Assembly (NCBI GenBank): GCA_009746045.1
Contig: RPFO01000034.1
Location: 2,435,971 to 2,499,970 of the forward strand
Source: Mesostigma viride
Taxonomy: Eukaryota > Streptophyta > Mesostigmatophyceae > Mesostigmatales > Mesostigmataceae
Reading direction: 5' to 3'
Length of the DNA: 64,000 nucleotides
Shown here: positions 29,479-37,323 of the stretch, piece after piece
Numbering within the stretch: position 1 is the first letter of the stretch
Layout: each line of letters opens with the position of its first letter
Position numbers and translations under genes: made by a program
Notes under the pieces: model-generated
What the model saw: the letters and a program-made list of their open reading frames with translations, nothing else
What the model was told of the DNA's origin: nothing
Database searches by the model: none

Positions 29479-29802
29479 CTAGACAAGACGGACGCAGCTG
29501 CACTCGTCCGTCACACCGCAAAAACCCTCCGCCACCGCGTTCCAAATAACGGCGCGGTTTTCATCGATTGAGTGTATGCGTTTGCACACTTCAGGGGGCG
29601 TTTTCATGGCCATCGCTCTGTTTGCCGCTTCTTCCATGTTCCTTATGACGTTTCTCATCGCCAGAACGATGTCCTTCCGCTCTTTTGCGTTCATCCACCA
29701 GAATCCCAGCGGACGAGGCGCGTCTGGAACTTCCTTCAAAACCCTGCGCGAGGAGGAACGGTACGTAAGCGGCAACCCGGGCGAACCGTGGTAAGCGAAC
29801 AA
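29479..29802 (-). CDS. Hypothetical protein (up to 107 aa), possibly the second exon of a spliced gene
   Basis: A helical, Met/Lys/Glu-rich protein (MNAKERKDIVLAMRNVIRNM). On its strand a short upstream ORF around 29856-29923 has good codon use and ends at a GTGAGT splice-donor-like site. A TCCTCGCGCAG acceptor-like site lies near the 5' end of this ORF. A GT-AG intron of the kind described for some giant viruses is therefore possible, as is a simple unspliced gene. Function unknown. Confidence 0.45.
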   Translation of the reverse strand: MFAYHGSPGLPLTYRSSSRRVLKEVPDAPRPLGFWWMNAKERKDIVLAMRNVIRNMEEAANRAMAMKTPPEVCKRIHSIDENRAVIWNAVAEGFCGVTDECSCVRLV

Positions 29803-30047
29803 GTGTTTGGATCCAGCGCTTTGGTTCTCGATTCAAAAAACGCAAAAAACTCACTCACGTTTTCGTTTTTGGCAGCATGTCCTCCCACTCCTTCATGGCG
29901 AGTTTCAGATTCGCGCCTTTCATGGTTTGTTTTGGTTTTTGCGTGTGTCCACTGCGTCTCCCTTTCGTGGATGCCCTTTTATCCTTTGCTCTACTGACCC
30001 TCTCCGGCGGTTACAAATCTCTCCGGATTCGTAACCGCCACACGAAC

Positions 30048-30119
30048 GTTCTGGTAGCTCAGTGGAAGAGCGTCGGCCTTATGAACCGAAAGTCGCGAGT
30101 TCGAATCTCGCCCAGAACA
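30048..30119 (+). tRNA. tRNA-Ile, anticodon UAU
   Basis: A complete cloverleaf of 72 bases: a perfect 7-bp acceptor stem (GTTCTGG with CCAGAAC), a D stem GCTC/GAGC, a T arm GCGAG-TTCGAAT-CTCGC, and an anticodon loop CTTATGA with anticodon TAT at 30080-30082, reading AUA. The innermost anticodon-stem pair is C-A instead of a Watson-Crick pair. No intron and no encoded CCA. Lone tRNAs are common in giant viruses. Confidence 0.85.
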
Positions 30120-30152
30120 TCGAAATTTTCTCGAACCTTCTTATACAACCAC

Positions 30153-30419
30153 ATGGCACAGTGCAGTGCGAAGACCAAGGACAATCACAAATGCAACAAC
30201 GCCGCCCGAAAGGGCTACAAGACGTGCGCCTCCCACGCTCGAAAGTCGCGGAAGCACTCCGCGCACCAAGGCGGGTTCACGTGTCCCATGCGAGATCTGA
30301 CCGCGGTCGAATCGACCCCCGTCCCGGGAGGCGATTTGAACGCAGGAGGGTATTCGGATTACGCGACGCCGGCCACGCACTCCATAGCCCAGCGCAGGTA
30401 CCGAAAGAAGAGGCGCTAG
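30153..30419 (+). CDS. Zinc-knuckle family protein (88 aa)
   Basis: Starts MAQCSAKTKDNHKCNN, then CASHARK: C-x9-C-x(about 11)-C-x2-H. The C-terminus is Gly/Tyr/Arg-rich. It begins 33 bases after the tRNA, following TTATACAACC. The smallest member of the family in this window, almost only the zinc motif plus a tail. Confidence 0.65.
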   Translation: MAQCSAKTKDNHKCNNAARKGYKTCASHARKSRKHSAHQGGFTCPMRDLTAVESTPVPGGDLNAGGYSDYATPATHSIAQRRYRKKRR

Positions 30420-30467
30420 GTCGCGCACAGTTAAAAATTTTGAGAATTGTAAATAAAGGACACACAG

Positions 30468-30587
30468 ATGCCCTCCCACACTCGCTGGACGGAACAAGGG
30501 GCCACGCACGTTCGTTTTGGGGACATAACGGAACGCAAGCCGCGCAAAATACCGCCCCCTGACGCACAAGTGACAACGAGTCGTTAG
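30468..30587 (+). CDS. Very small ORF (39 aa)
   Basis: Basic peptide MPSHTRWTEQGATHVRFGD... preceded by an AT-rich leader with GTAAATAAAG. Reasonable codon use, but too short for firm support. Confidence 0.35.
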   Translation: MPSHTRWTEQGATHVRFGDITERKPRKIPPPDAQVTTSR

Positions 30588-30790
30588 GATGGCCGAGTAG
30601 AGCACGGCAATGGGGGAGATTCCTTCTGGACGGAACGCAGGGCCGAGGCGTACTCGGCGCACAATTGAGCTCCCTCCGTGCTCATTCGCACCGTCGACCC
30701 TATATCTTTATCGTAGCTCGTGGCAGTTTCTACGCTATAACAACAACCCATGGGCGTGCACACATTGTGAATGCGAAAAGGTTTTTTCAT
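30584..30790 (-). CDS. Small Cys-containing protein (68 aa)
   Basis: MKKPFRIHNVCTPMGCCYSV... with a mixed charged C-terminus. Codon use looks plausible, but it partly overlaps the decayed region to its right, so it may be part of that. Low confidence. Confidence 0.35.
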   Translation of the reverse strand: MKKPFRIHNVCTPMGCCYSVETATSYDKDIGSTVRMSTEGAQLCAEYASALRSVQKESPPLPCSTRPS

Positions 30791-31622
30791 TGATTATCGT
30801 AAATAATGCATGAATTGCACGGACAGACGCCGTACATGTACGCTCAAGATTCGCAGGCACAAGAGGCCCGCGCGCATCGTATCCTTTCGCGACTGTTTCA
30901 AAACCCCCGTCCTCTCTAGGACCAAGGAGGAGAACTATTGAAGCACGGTGGTGTTCGAATATTGGTCCACATGTCGCGTCGTAGCGCTCGACCACCACCC
31001 GGAACGTTCCCAATGAAATCCGGTCGTACTTCTTCCCGCCATTATTTCCTGACGCTCTAGCTGGTTGAACGTCTTGAACACGAAACTGTGCGCGCGTTCT
31101 TGCAAAGTCCAGTTCCTCCCGGCGACGTCGTACAGCCGCTCCTCCACTCTGCGCCTCATGCTGTTAGACACCCTCAGCTCCATCACGTGCACGATGCCTT
31201 CCTCCAACTCCTCCCAAAGGGCCCACATCTTGTGGATTTTGTCCCCCGGGGCGTGAAAACGGCGTCCTCGCACTCTTGGAGCCTTTCGGGCGTGAGGGCG
31301 GCCATCACCCCTCGCAGTTGTTCGTCCGTCCTCTGTTGAGAAGAGGGTCGATGCGGTCGATCTCGGCCTCTTGACGAAACGCCAGTTCTTTGGAAACGGC
31401 CAGCTCCAAGTTCACGTACCGCCTTTTGAGATATTCCTCTTCCAACTTCTCTCGTTTCACCTCCTCGTACGCTTTCTGCGTGGCCTTGTTGATGCCATCG
31501 CCGAACGGCCAAGACTTTTCCACGATCTTTTTGATGAGTTCCGGGGGGAGGGACTCGTAGGACGCGGGCTCTCCTTCGCCGATCTCCATCGCTGCGAGAA
31601 TGGCGTGCGAGGACGGGGACAC
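30735..31622 (-). pseudogene. Decayed helical protein gene
   Basis: Several minus-strand reading frames contain a coherent, charged helical protein without a recognisable domain, e.g. PELIKKIVEKSWPFGDGINK near the 5' end and KMWALWEELEEGIVHVMELR further in. The region looks broken, with about three breaks. It may be another viral gene of the block. Confidence 0.45.
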
Positions 31623-31762
31623 CTTTCGTCAGAGAGCGGGTGACAATTTCAAATAAGCAACGAACGCTCCTGAACTCTGAACTATTATAGTACGGGCTTC
31701 TAGAAGGGGGAAGTGAATGGACGGCCAGACACTCCACGTGGCATTCGTAGGACGGTCCACGT

Positions 31763-32806
31763 ATGATACGCCGTTTGGGGACCGGTGACGTGGTTTTCGA
31801 AGGTGGCGGACGTTTAGACCTCCCTCAAATGATATGTAAAAGCAAACAACCGATCAAGAAATACGGAGCCATGGAGACAAACAAGATCATGGAGAGGTAC
31901 CTCTGCCCCTCTCGTCCTTTCCGTGACGACGAGGATGACCCGTTCGAGGGGAAGATCCGCGTAAACGTCGACGGCCAAATATCGGTCATCGACGTAATAA
32001 AGGTTATGCTGTTCATGACTGATGACGGGGCTTTCACAAAGAACTCCGGTATCCACGCCAATAACACGTTCGCAAGGCTTGGCAAAGTCCACAAAGAGGT
32101 TTACTCTCTTTGTGTAAACTTCAAATTCCCCGGTCCCGGGCAGCGAGAGACTCCGGTCACAGACCGAGCTGGGATCTTGAACATCATTCAGTTGCTTCCA
32201 GGCAAAAAGGCCGCCGTTTGTCGCCGTGCCATCACCGTGTTGTTGGAGAGGTACCTCGACGCAGACCCTAGTCTCATCCAGGACCTCCATGATAGGTATC
32301 GTGACAAAACCGGCGAGGAATTCGTCCCGTTGTCTCGTTCCGCTCTGGCCGAGACCCCTCGAATCAAGGCGGCAGAGGCTGTAAAGTCAGACATGCTGGC
32401 AATCAAGAACAGCTCGAAGGAGAAGGTGCCTCCTCGTGTGTACGCATTCGTGAACGACGTGAGCAACAAACTCGTCACGGGAGACCACACGGCCAAGTAC
32501 CGCGAGAATCAAAAGCTGGTGAAGAGGAGTCAGGCGACCAGAAACACATTTACGGACGCCATGAGCTCATTGGCAGAATTCTTCCATCTGAGCCACCAGG
32601 GCATGGTATCAAAGGGTGGGGACCCGAAGAAGGTTGCTGTGGATATAGAGGAGGCACTTGCACCCGGGCTAGAGAGAATGGGGCACTATGAGGAGGCTCG
32701 CAAGTACCGCGGTCCAGAGTTCGCAGAGAAGAACAGGATTCTGATGCAACAGAACCGACTTCTGATCAAACAGGAGCAGCAGGCAAAGAGGATCAAACCG
32801 GAGTAG
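31763..32806 (+). CDS. KilA/Bro-like protein with FPGxGQR domain (347 aa)
   Basis: Residues about 75-180 match a domain found in giant-virus and algal proteins whose signature is NFKFPGPGQRETPVTD followed by IIQLLPGKKAAVCRRA (usual form FPGrGQR-TPVTDA...LLPG..AA.VRR). Such proteins resemble Bro/KilA-type viral DNA-binding proteins, but no biochemical role is established to my knowledge. The C-terminal half is helical and ends in a Gln/Lys-rich coiled coil. The 32096-32149 segment encoding HKEVYSLCVNFKFPGPGQRE is also the sequence echoed by the intergenic hairpin repeats nearby. Confidence 0.65.
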   Translation: MIRRLGTGDVVFEGGGRLDLPQMICKSKQPIKKYGAMETNKIMERYLCPSRPFRDDEDDPFEGKIRVNVDGQISVIDVIKVMLFMTDDGAFTKNSGIHANNTFARLGKVHKEVYSLCVNFKFPGPGQRETPVTDRAGILNIIQLLPGKKAAVCRRAITVLLERYLDADPSLIQDLHDRYRDKTGEEFVPLSRSALAETPRIKAAEAVKSDMLAIKNSSKEKVPPRVYAFVNDVSNKLVTGDHTAKYRENQKLVKRSQATRNTFTDAMSSLAEFFHLSHQGMVSKGGDPKKVAVDIEEALAPGLERMGHYEEARKYRGPEFAEKNRILMQQNRLLIKQEQQAKRIKPE

Positions 32807-33187
32807 CTTTCTCACACCGAAGTGACCACGTTATGTGGTCTCTGGAAATTCCCTGGCGCCAAGCAGCGTCCTTTATTGTTCACACACTCCGAGGTTCACT
32901 ATGGCGTATTCAACCTCTGTTCGAGCCACAAGGAGGTTCAAACGCGGGGTTTCAACTTCCCGTTCCCGGTCCCGGGCATCGAGAGGACTTGATTGTTCAC
33001 ACATGCCGAGGTGACTTATGGGATAAGTTACTTCAAATTCCCTAGTCCCGGGCAGCGAGAGTACTTTTTTATTCACACATGCCGAGGTTTACTCAATAAA
33101 CTTCTAATTCCCGGGTCCCGGGAAGTGAGAGGCATTTAATATTCACTGATCCATTCACAAAGTCCTTTATTATTAACACATGCATCC

Positions 33188-33544
33188 TTACGTGTACTTA
33201 TAATATCCGAATTGCGTGTCAAATTGCGCCTCCCCTTTTTCTACCAGCTCTTTCCAATAAGTCGGTACACGTTCAGGGGCCGAGAACGGCTTCATTGACG
33301 GTATCCCCCATTTGATCAGTTTGTGTATCCCGAAAAGGATAGGTGGGAGTACGGATACTGCTACGAGTACGATGGCGATATACAGAAATTTATCGGTGAC
33401 GTGAGATTGTTTGAGCCACTGATGATACTGCTTATCAGCGTCATAGGGGTTTCGAGATCTGAGCCATACCGGTATGGACACACCCACGAATATTAGAAAC
33501 CAAACGACGAAAAATATTATAATCTTTGCGGTCCTGTCAACCAT
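33188..33544 (-). CDS. Two-span membrane protein (118 aa)
   Basis: Hydrophobic helices at about residues 7-29 and 52-75 with charged loops and a soluble Tyr-rich C-terminus. Its first 21 codons and upstream region are duplicated at 34660-34800. AATATTATAATC and an A-run upstream are plausible promoter elements. Family not recognised. Confidence 0.65.
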   Translation of the reverse strand: MVDRTAKIIIFFVVWFLIFVGVSIPVWLRSRNPYDADKQYHQWLKQSHVTDKFLYIAIVLVAVSVLPPILFGIHKLIKWGIPSMKPFSAPERVPTYWKELVEKGEAQFDTQFGYYKYT

Positions 33545-33650
33545 CGGGTGTCATAGTGGGTACGTAAAAAAAAAAATAAATCTGCCACCGGGGTACGCTA
33601 GCTTCCGTAACCTCTGGAATTCCCCAGTCCCGGGCATCGAGAGGACTTGA
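33483..33650. repeat. Left copy of a roughly 170-base local duplication
   Basis: Contains the start of the membrane gene at 33188-33544 (on the minus strand), its upstream region with an A-run, and one hairpin-repeat core. Nearly identical to 34660-34835, except for small differences such as ATACATAG against ATAG in the leader. Confidence 0.85.
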
Positions 33651-33824
33651 TTCTTCACACAAAGAAGTGACCGACTGCATCGGTTACTTCAAATTCCCAG
33701 GTCCCGGGCAGGGATCCACGTCCTGTTTTTCCCTTACACGCGGACGCCGTACGTGCCCGTAGGCGCGCCGGCTCGTCCGTGACCGTCGCCCGAATGTCGG
33801 AAATATATATCGTGGTCTTAATAA

Positions 33825-34673
33825 ATGGACCTTCAACTGAAAAAGTTCGATCCCTCGAAGATAGGAGACGACAAGGTCGTCTGCATCGTGTCCAAAGGCG
33901 GCGGTGGCAAGACGACGCTCGCCACCGACATCATGTACCACAAGCGTCACATCCCGTCCGGGATCGTGATGTCCGGCACGGAAGGGTCCAATCGCCACTG
34001 GCAGCAGTTCGTCCCCAGCCTATTCGTATACGAATCTTTCAACAAGCCCGCCCTGCGAGCGCTGTTGGAGAACCAGAAGCGGCTGTGCAAGGCGGGGCGA
34101 GGTCGCAACTGTTTCGTCGTGTTGGACGACTTCGTGTACGACCGTTCGGTCATGCGGGACCCGTGCATCCGTGAGATCGCGCTGAACGGGAGACACATGA
34201 AGATCTTCTTCCTGTTCATCAGCCAGTACAGTATGGACGTCACGCCCGACATCCGCAGCAACATCGATTACGTGTTCGCGTTGCGAGAGAACAACATCAT
34301 GAACCGCGAGCGGTTGTATCGGAACTACTTCGGCGTCATCCCCACCTTCGAAGCGTTTTGTGAGATCCTCGACCAATGCACTCAGAATTACGAGTGCCTG
34401 GTCGTGGATCACACGAGCGATTCGAACCGTATCGAAGACGTGATCTTTTGGTACAAGGCGGACGCCGACCTGATGCAAGGGCCCGGGCCCGAGGACCCCG
34501 CGGCCGCGATGGCGGGCGGCGATATCCGGCAGGTGCAGATCGCGAGACAGGCATTGGTCCGCAAACCCTCGCCCGTCACGCAGGACGATCAGTACACTTC
34601 CGATGACATCGGCGGGGTCACCGTGGAGGACGACGCTCTCGTGGCCCAAAATCCAGCTCCCCACGAATATTAG
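33825..34673 (+). CDS. A32-type DNA-packaging ATPase (282 aa)
   Basis: Walker A KGGGGKTTLA near residue 25 and Walker B FVVLDDFVYD near residue 97, with HIPSGIVMSGTE and NGRHMKIFFLFISQY between and after them. This is the FtsK/HerA-like ATPase of nucleocytoviruses (poxvirus A32) that loads the genome into the capsid. It is a core gene of the group and the strongest taxonomic signal here. The start follows AATATATATCGTGG (a TATA-like element about 15 bases upstream). The 3' end, including the stop, lies in the duplicated segment 34660-34835. The frame looks whole. Confidence 0.9.
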   Translation: MDLQLKKFDPSKIGDDKVVCIVSKGGGGKTTLATDIMYHKRHIPSGIVMSGTEGSNRHWQQFVPSLFVYESFNKPALRALLENQKRLCKAGRGRNCFVVLDDFVYDRSVMRDPCIREIALNGRHMKIFFLFISQYSMDVTPDIRSNIDYVFALRENNIMNRERLYRNYFGVIPTFEAFCEILDQCTQNYECLVVDHTSDSNRIEDVIFWYKADADLMQGPGPEDPAAAMAGGDIRQVQIARQALVRKPSPVTQDDQYTSDDIGGVTVEDDALVAQNPAPHEY

Positions 34674-34835
34674 AAACCACACGACGAAAAATATTATAAT
34701 CTTTGCGGTCCTGTCAACCATCGGGTGTCATACATAGTGGGTACGTAAAAAAAAAATAAATCTGCCACCGGGGTACGCTAGCTTCCGTAACCTCTGGAAT
34801 TCCCCATTCCCGGGCGGCGAGAGGCCTTATTGCTA
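34660..34835. repeat. Right copy of the local duplication
   Basis: Repeats 33483-33650, including the first 21 codons (minus strand) of the membrane gene, its leader and one hairpin-repeat core. The ATPase stop codon lies in this segment, so the copy has replaced or extended the original end of the packaging ATPase gene. Confidence 0.85.
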
Positions 34836-34927
34836 GCTAGTGGGTCCACTCATTGAAGCACTTCATGGCTCATGGGTCCACTCATCCCTAAACTAGGTAG
34901 TCGAATCGGAAAATATCCCACCGTACA

Positions 34928-35191
34928 ATGGTGAATATGTGGGGTCTTTCGAACAAAGCCACGTGGGCTATAATGATCCTTTGTTTCATGATGTTCCTAG
35001 CCGGATTGGGAATGGTTCTATATGGCGGATTAGATAGACCGAATCACGGACCCGGCGAGAAAGATTATAAGGAAAAACAGAAGAGATTGACAAGGATATT
35101 GTATAGTGGCGTTGGCGTTGCAATTGTCGGGCTTGTGCCGCTCTTCGCCGCCATTTTGACGAATTTTAATGAATTCTTAGATGATGATTGA
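34928..35191 (+). CDS. Two-span membrane protein (87 aa)
   Basis: Hydrophobic helices at about residues 13-32 and 57-78, with a charged Lys-rich loop and an acidic tail (NEFLDDD). Same length and topology as the protein at 8280-8543. TACAATGG overlaps the start. Family not recognised. Confidence 0.65.
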   Translation: MVNMWGLSNKATWAIMILCFMMFLAGLGMVLYGGLDRPNHGPGEKDYKEKQKRLTRILYSGVGVAIVGLVPLFAAILTNFNEFLDDD

Positions 35192-35315
35192 TCCACTCAT
35201 TGAAACACTTTATTATTCATTCATCAATAAAGTTATTTATTACTCATTACATTGCATCCATCCATCAACCAAGTCCCCAGTATCCCCAAGTCCAATACCC
35301 AACCCCAATTCCCAT

Positions 35316-36806
35316 CTAGAGCTCGCCCACGGGCGTGTACGAGAACAGCGCCGTAGCCTTGTCCCGCAAGTTAGCCACCCTATTCTGAATAGCAGCAGCA
35401 CCCGAACGACCCGCGGAAGCGCAAGCCCGCACCACAGTGCTCCTCGCGAAGAAGCTGAACTCCCTCGCCATCGTTGCGTAGTCCCGCCTGCGGTCCTCGG
35501 GCACCAGAGGAAGCAAGTCCCTCAAGATGTGCTCGTTCAGAGTCGCCAGAGCCAGCGCCTGCGTGCGCAACGCCGCGCGCTGGTCGATGCGAGCCGCCAT
35601 CTCCGGAGACGATGGCGCGATCTTGGCCAGGCAGGCGTCCACCGCGTCCCTCTCGGCCCTGACCGCCTTGCATGTCCCCTGCAGCACGCACGGCTGCCTC
35701 CACCCCTCCTCGATCTGGGCGTTGCGGATGTTCCTCCAGATGGCCTCCTGCTCCTTGTCCTCGGCCTTGTCGAGCGGCACCTTGGTGGGCATCTGCCCCC
35801 AGCACTTGGCGGGCGTGACCACCACGAGGGGGTAGACGAGCTTGGCCTCCTGCTCCGGGTCGATGTTCTCGACGCGCGCGGGCTTCCTGTCCTCCCCGGG
35901 CAGCAGGAGGAGCCTGTCTACCTTGTGCTGCTCGCCCGCCGGCGTGGGGAAGACCCTGGCTGCCGGGTTCCTTGTGAGCAGCGCCCTGACCTGCGCGGAG
36001 TGCTGCCTGGGCGCGTGAACGGGCACGTCCCTGTTGATGAGCACGTGGTTGGGGAGGATCTGCCTTGGCTGCTGCGGCTGCTGCGGCTGCGGCTGCGGCT
36101 GTGCGAGGACGGGGCTTCTGGCGGCCATGGCGGTCGCGGCGACTTGCATCCTGGCGAGGTTCTGCATCCCCTGCGCGAAGAGCTTGACGGGCGGCAGGAG
36201 CGGGGGCCCCGCGGGCCTGGGCACGACTTGGGGCAGCTTGGGCACGCCCACGACGGTCTGCGGGTTGCAGGGCACGCCCACGGCGACGGAGATGACCGTC
36301 TTGGCTCTCTTTGCCGCCGCGGCCGCCGCCACCGCGGGCACGATGCGGTAAACGAGCTCCTTCCTCCCGTCCGGGTGCACGACCTCCATGGTGACGGCTC
36401 CCTCGGGCAGCGAGAGGATGGGCGTGGGCGCAGGGGCCTGCGAAAGGGCTGGAGAAAGGGCCGGGGCGGGCAAAGGCGCGGGCGCCATCTCCAGGGGTCG
36501 TTTTGGCCTCTGCGCGTTGAGGTTGGCGTTGGCGTTTGCCTGCGTCTGCGTGGGCGCGGGCGCGGGCGCGGGCGTGGGCGCTGGCGTCTGCTTGTTGTTG
36601 TTGTTGTTTGCACCCCCCGTGCCCGCCTGGACCGCCTTGATGACCTCGGGCACGATTTTGAGCGTGGCGAGCGCGGTGGCGGCCTCCTTCTCGTCGTCAG
36701 AGAGGTTCAGAGAGTGCATTTCCGGGATTGCAAGGAGTGCCTGATCCTTATCCTTAGTCTGAGCCTGAGCCTGAGCGGCCTCGCACAAAACGGAGAAGGC
36801 GTCCAT
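35316..36806 (-). CDS. Ala/Pro-rich protein, partner of a divergent pair (496 aa)
   Basis: N-terminus charged, then Asn/Gln- and Pro/Ala-rich low-complexity runs (NNNNNK, PAPTPAPAPAPTQTQ), then a structured C-terminal 200 residues rich in Arg/Ala with IRNAQIEEGWRQPCVLQGTC. The antisense ORF of similar length on the plus strand is a shadow of this high-GC sequence. It shares the 517-base intergenic region 36807-37323 with the plus-strand gene. Function unknown. Confidence 0.6.
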   Translation of the reverse strand: MDAFSVLCEAAQAQAQTKDKDQALLAIPEMHSLNLSDDEKEAATALATLKIVPEVIKAVQAGTGGANNNNNKQTPAPTPAPAPAPTQTQANANANLNAQRPKRPLEMAPAPLPAPALSPALSQAPAPTPILSLPEGAVTMEVVHPDGRKELVYRIVPAVAAAAAAKRAKTVISVAVGVPCNPQTVVGVPKLPQVVPRPAGPPLLPPVKLFAQGMQNLARMQVAATAMAARSPVLAQPQPQPQQPQQPRQILPNHVLINRDVPVHAPRQHSAQVRALLTRNPAARVFPTPAGEQHKVDRLLLLPGEDRKPARVENIDPEQEAKLVYPLVVVTPAKCWGQMPTKVPLDKAEDKEQEAIWRNIRNAQIEEGWRQPCVLQGTCKAVRAERDAVDACLAKIAPSSPEMAARIDQRAALRTQALALATLNEHILRDLLPLVPEDRRRDYATMAREFSFFARSTVVRACASAGRSGAAAIQNRVANLRDKATALFSYTPVGEL

Positions 36807-37323
36807 GTCTGTTGTGTAGGAGTGTTGGCTATGGCTGTTCGTTCGCTAGCTTGTGTGTGTGTGCGTGTGCGTCTGTGCGTGTTCCTTGCGCGTTGGAGTG
36901 CCTTTGTCCTTTCCCGTGGGTCTCGCGTGTGGTGGCTGGACCAATGGGCGCTCGGCGCGCGGTGGTCGTAACGGTCTTTCTGCCCCGCGCCCCGGTCTGT
37001 CCAATGGGCGTGCACGGGATCTCGTAACCGCCTGCGCGTGTCGTGTTCGTTCCGTCCTTCTCAGTCTACGAGTGGCGGCTGGCGGCCGGTGGTGACGCAC
37101 GGGATCTCTTCCCGGATCAGCTGACAAGATCTCGTGGCGGGCCGCGGGAATCTTCTAGAAGTTTCCATCCGGCGCGACGCCATCCGTTTTCGTCCAATGG
37201 GAGCGCACGGGAATCGAGGCCGGTCCGCGTAGAAAGTGCGTGGTCCCCTCGGACTTGGCCATCTCACTCACGCATCCCGCGCTATCGTCTATCTCGGCAA
37301 TCTTCCTTGCTTTCTTTCTGGCT
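36807..37323. promoter_or_regulatory. Divergent promoter region with a heat-shock element
   Basis: Between two divergent starts (36806 on minus, 37324 on plus). GAATCTTCTAGAAGTTTC at 37148-37165 is a perfect four-unit heat-shock element (nGAAnnTTCnnGAAnnTTCn). CCAATGGG boxes recur at about 36941, 37000 and 37195. (GT)n runs lie near the minus-strand start. Confidence 0.75.

Larger units (their letters stand above)
32811..34835 (+). repeat. Hairpin-repeat family, intergenic copies
   Basis: Degenerate units with a hairpin followed by AAATTCCC-n-GGTCCCGGG and CAGCGAGAG, then a T-rich spacer with TTCACACA. Hairpin arms: 32824-32829/32835-32840; 32891-32896/32912-32917; 33008-33018/33024-33034; 33085-33091/33097-33103; 33664-33674/33680-33690. 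Downstream cores near 32845, 32953, 33035, 33105, 33617, 33691 and 34798. They lie in the gaps around the membrane gene at 33188 and the ATPase gene, not inside them; one further copy is in the coding sequence at 32096-32149. The two arms differ from unit to unit but stay complementary, with G-U pairs. Confidence 0.85.

Noticed and set aside
32811-33140. CRISPR array
   Set aside because: Units vary in length and sequence, the conserved core is palindromic and no cas gene is present; a eukaryotic viral context makes it unlikely.
35181-36971. Very long plus-strand ORF opposite to 35316-36806
   Set aside because: Arg/Gly/His-rich translation of a GC-rich antisense strand; the minus-strand frame has a proper start, low-complexity and structured regions and a promoter.
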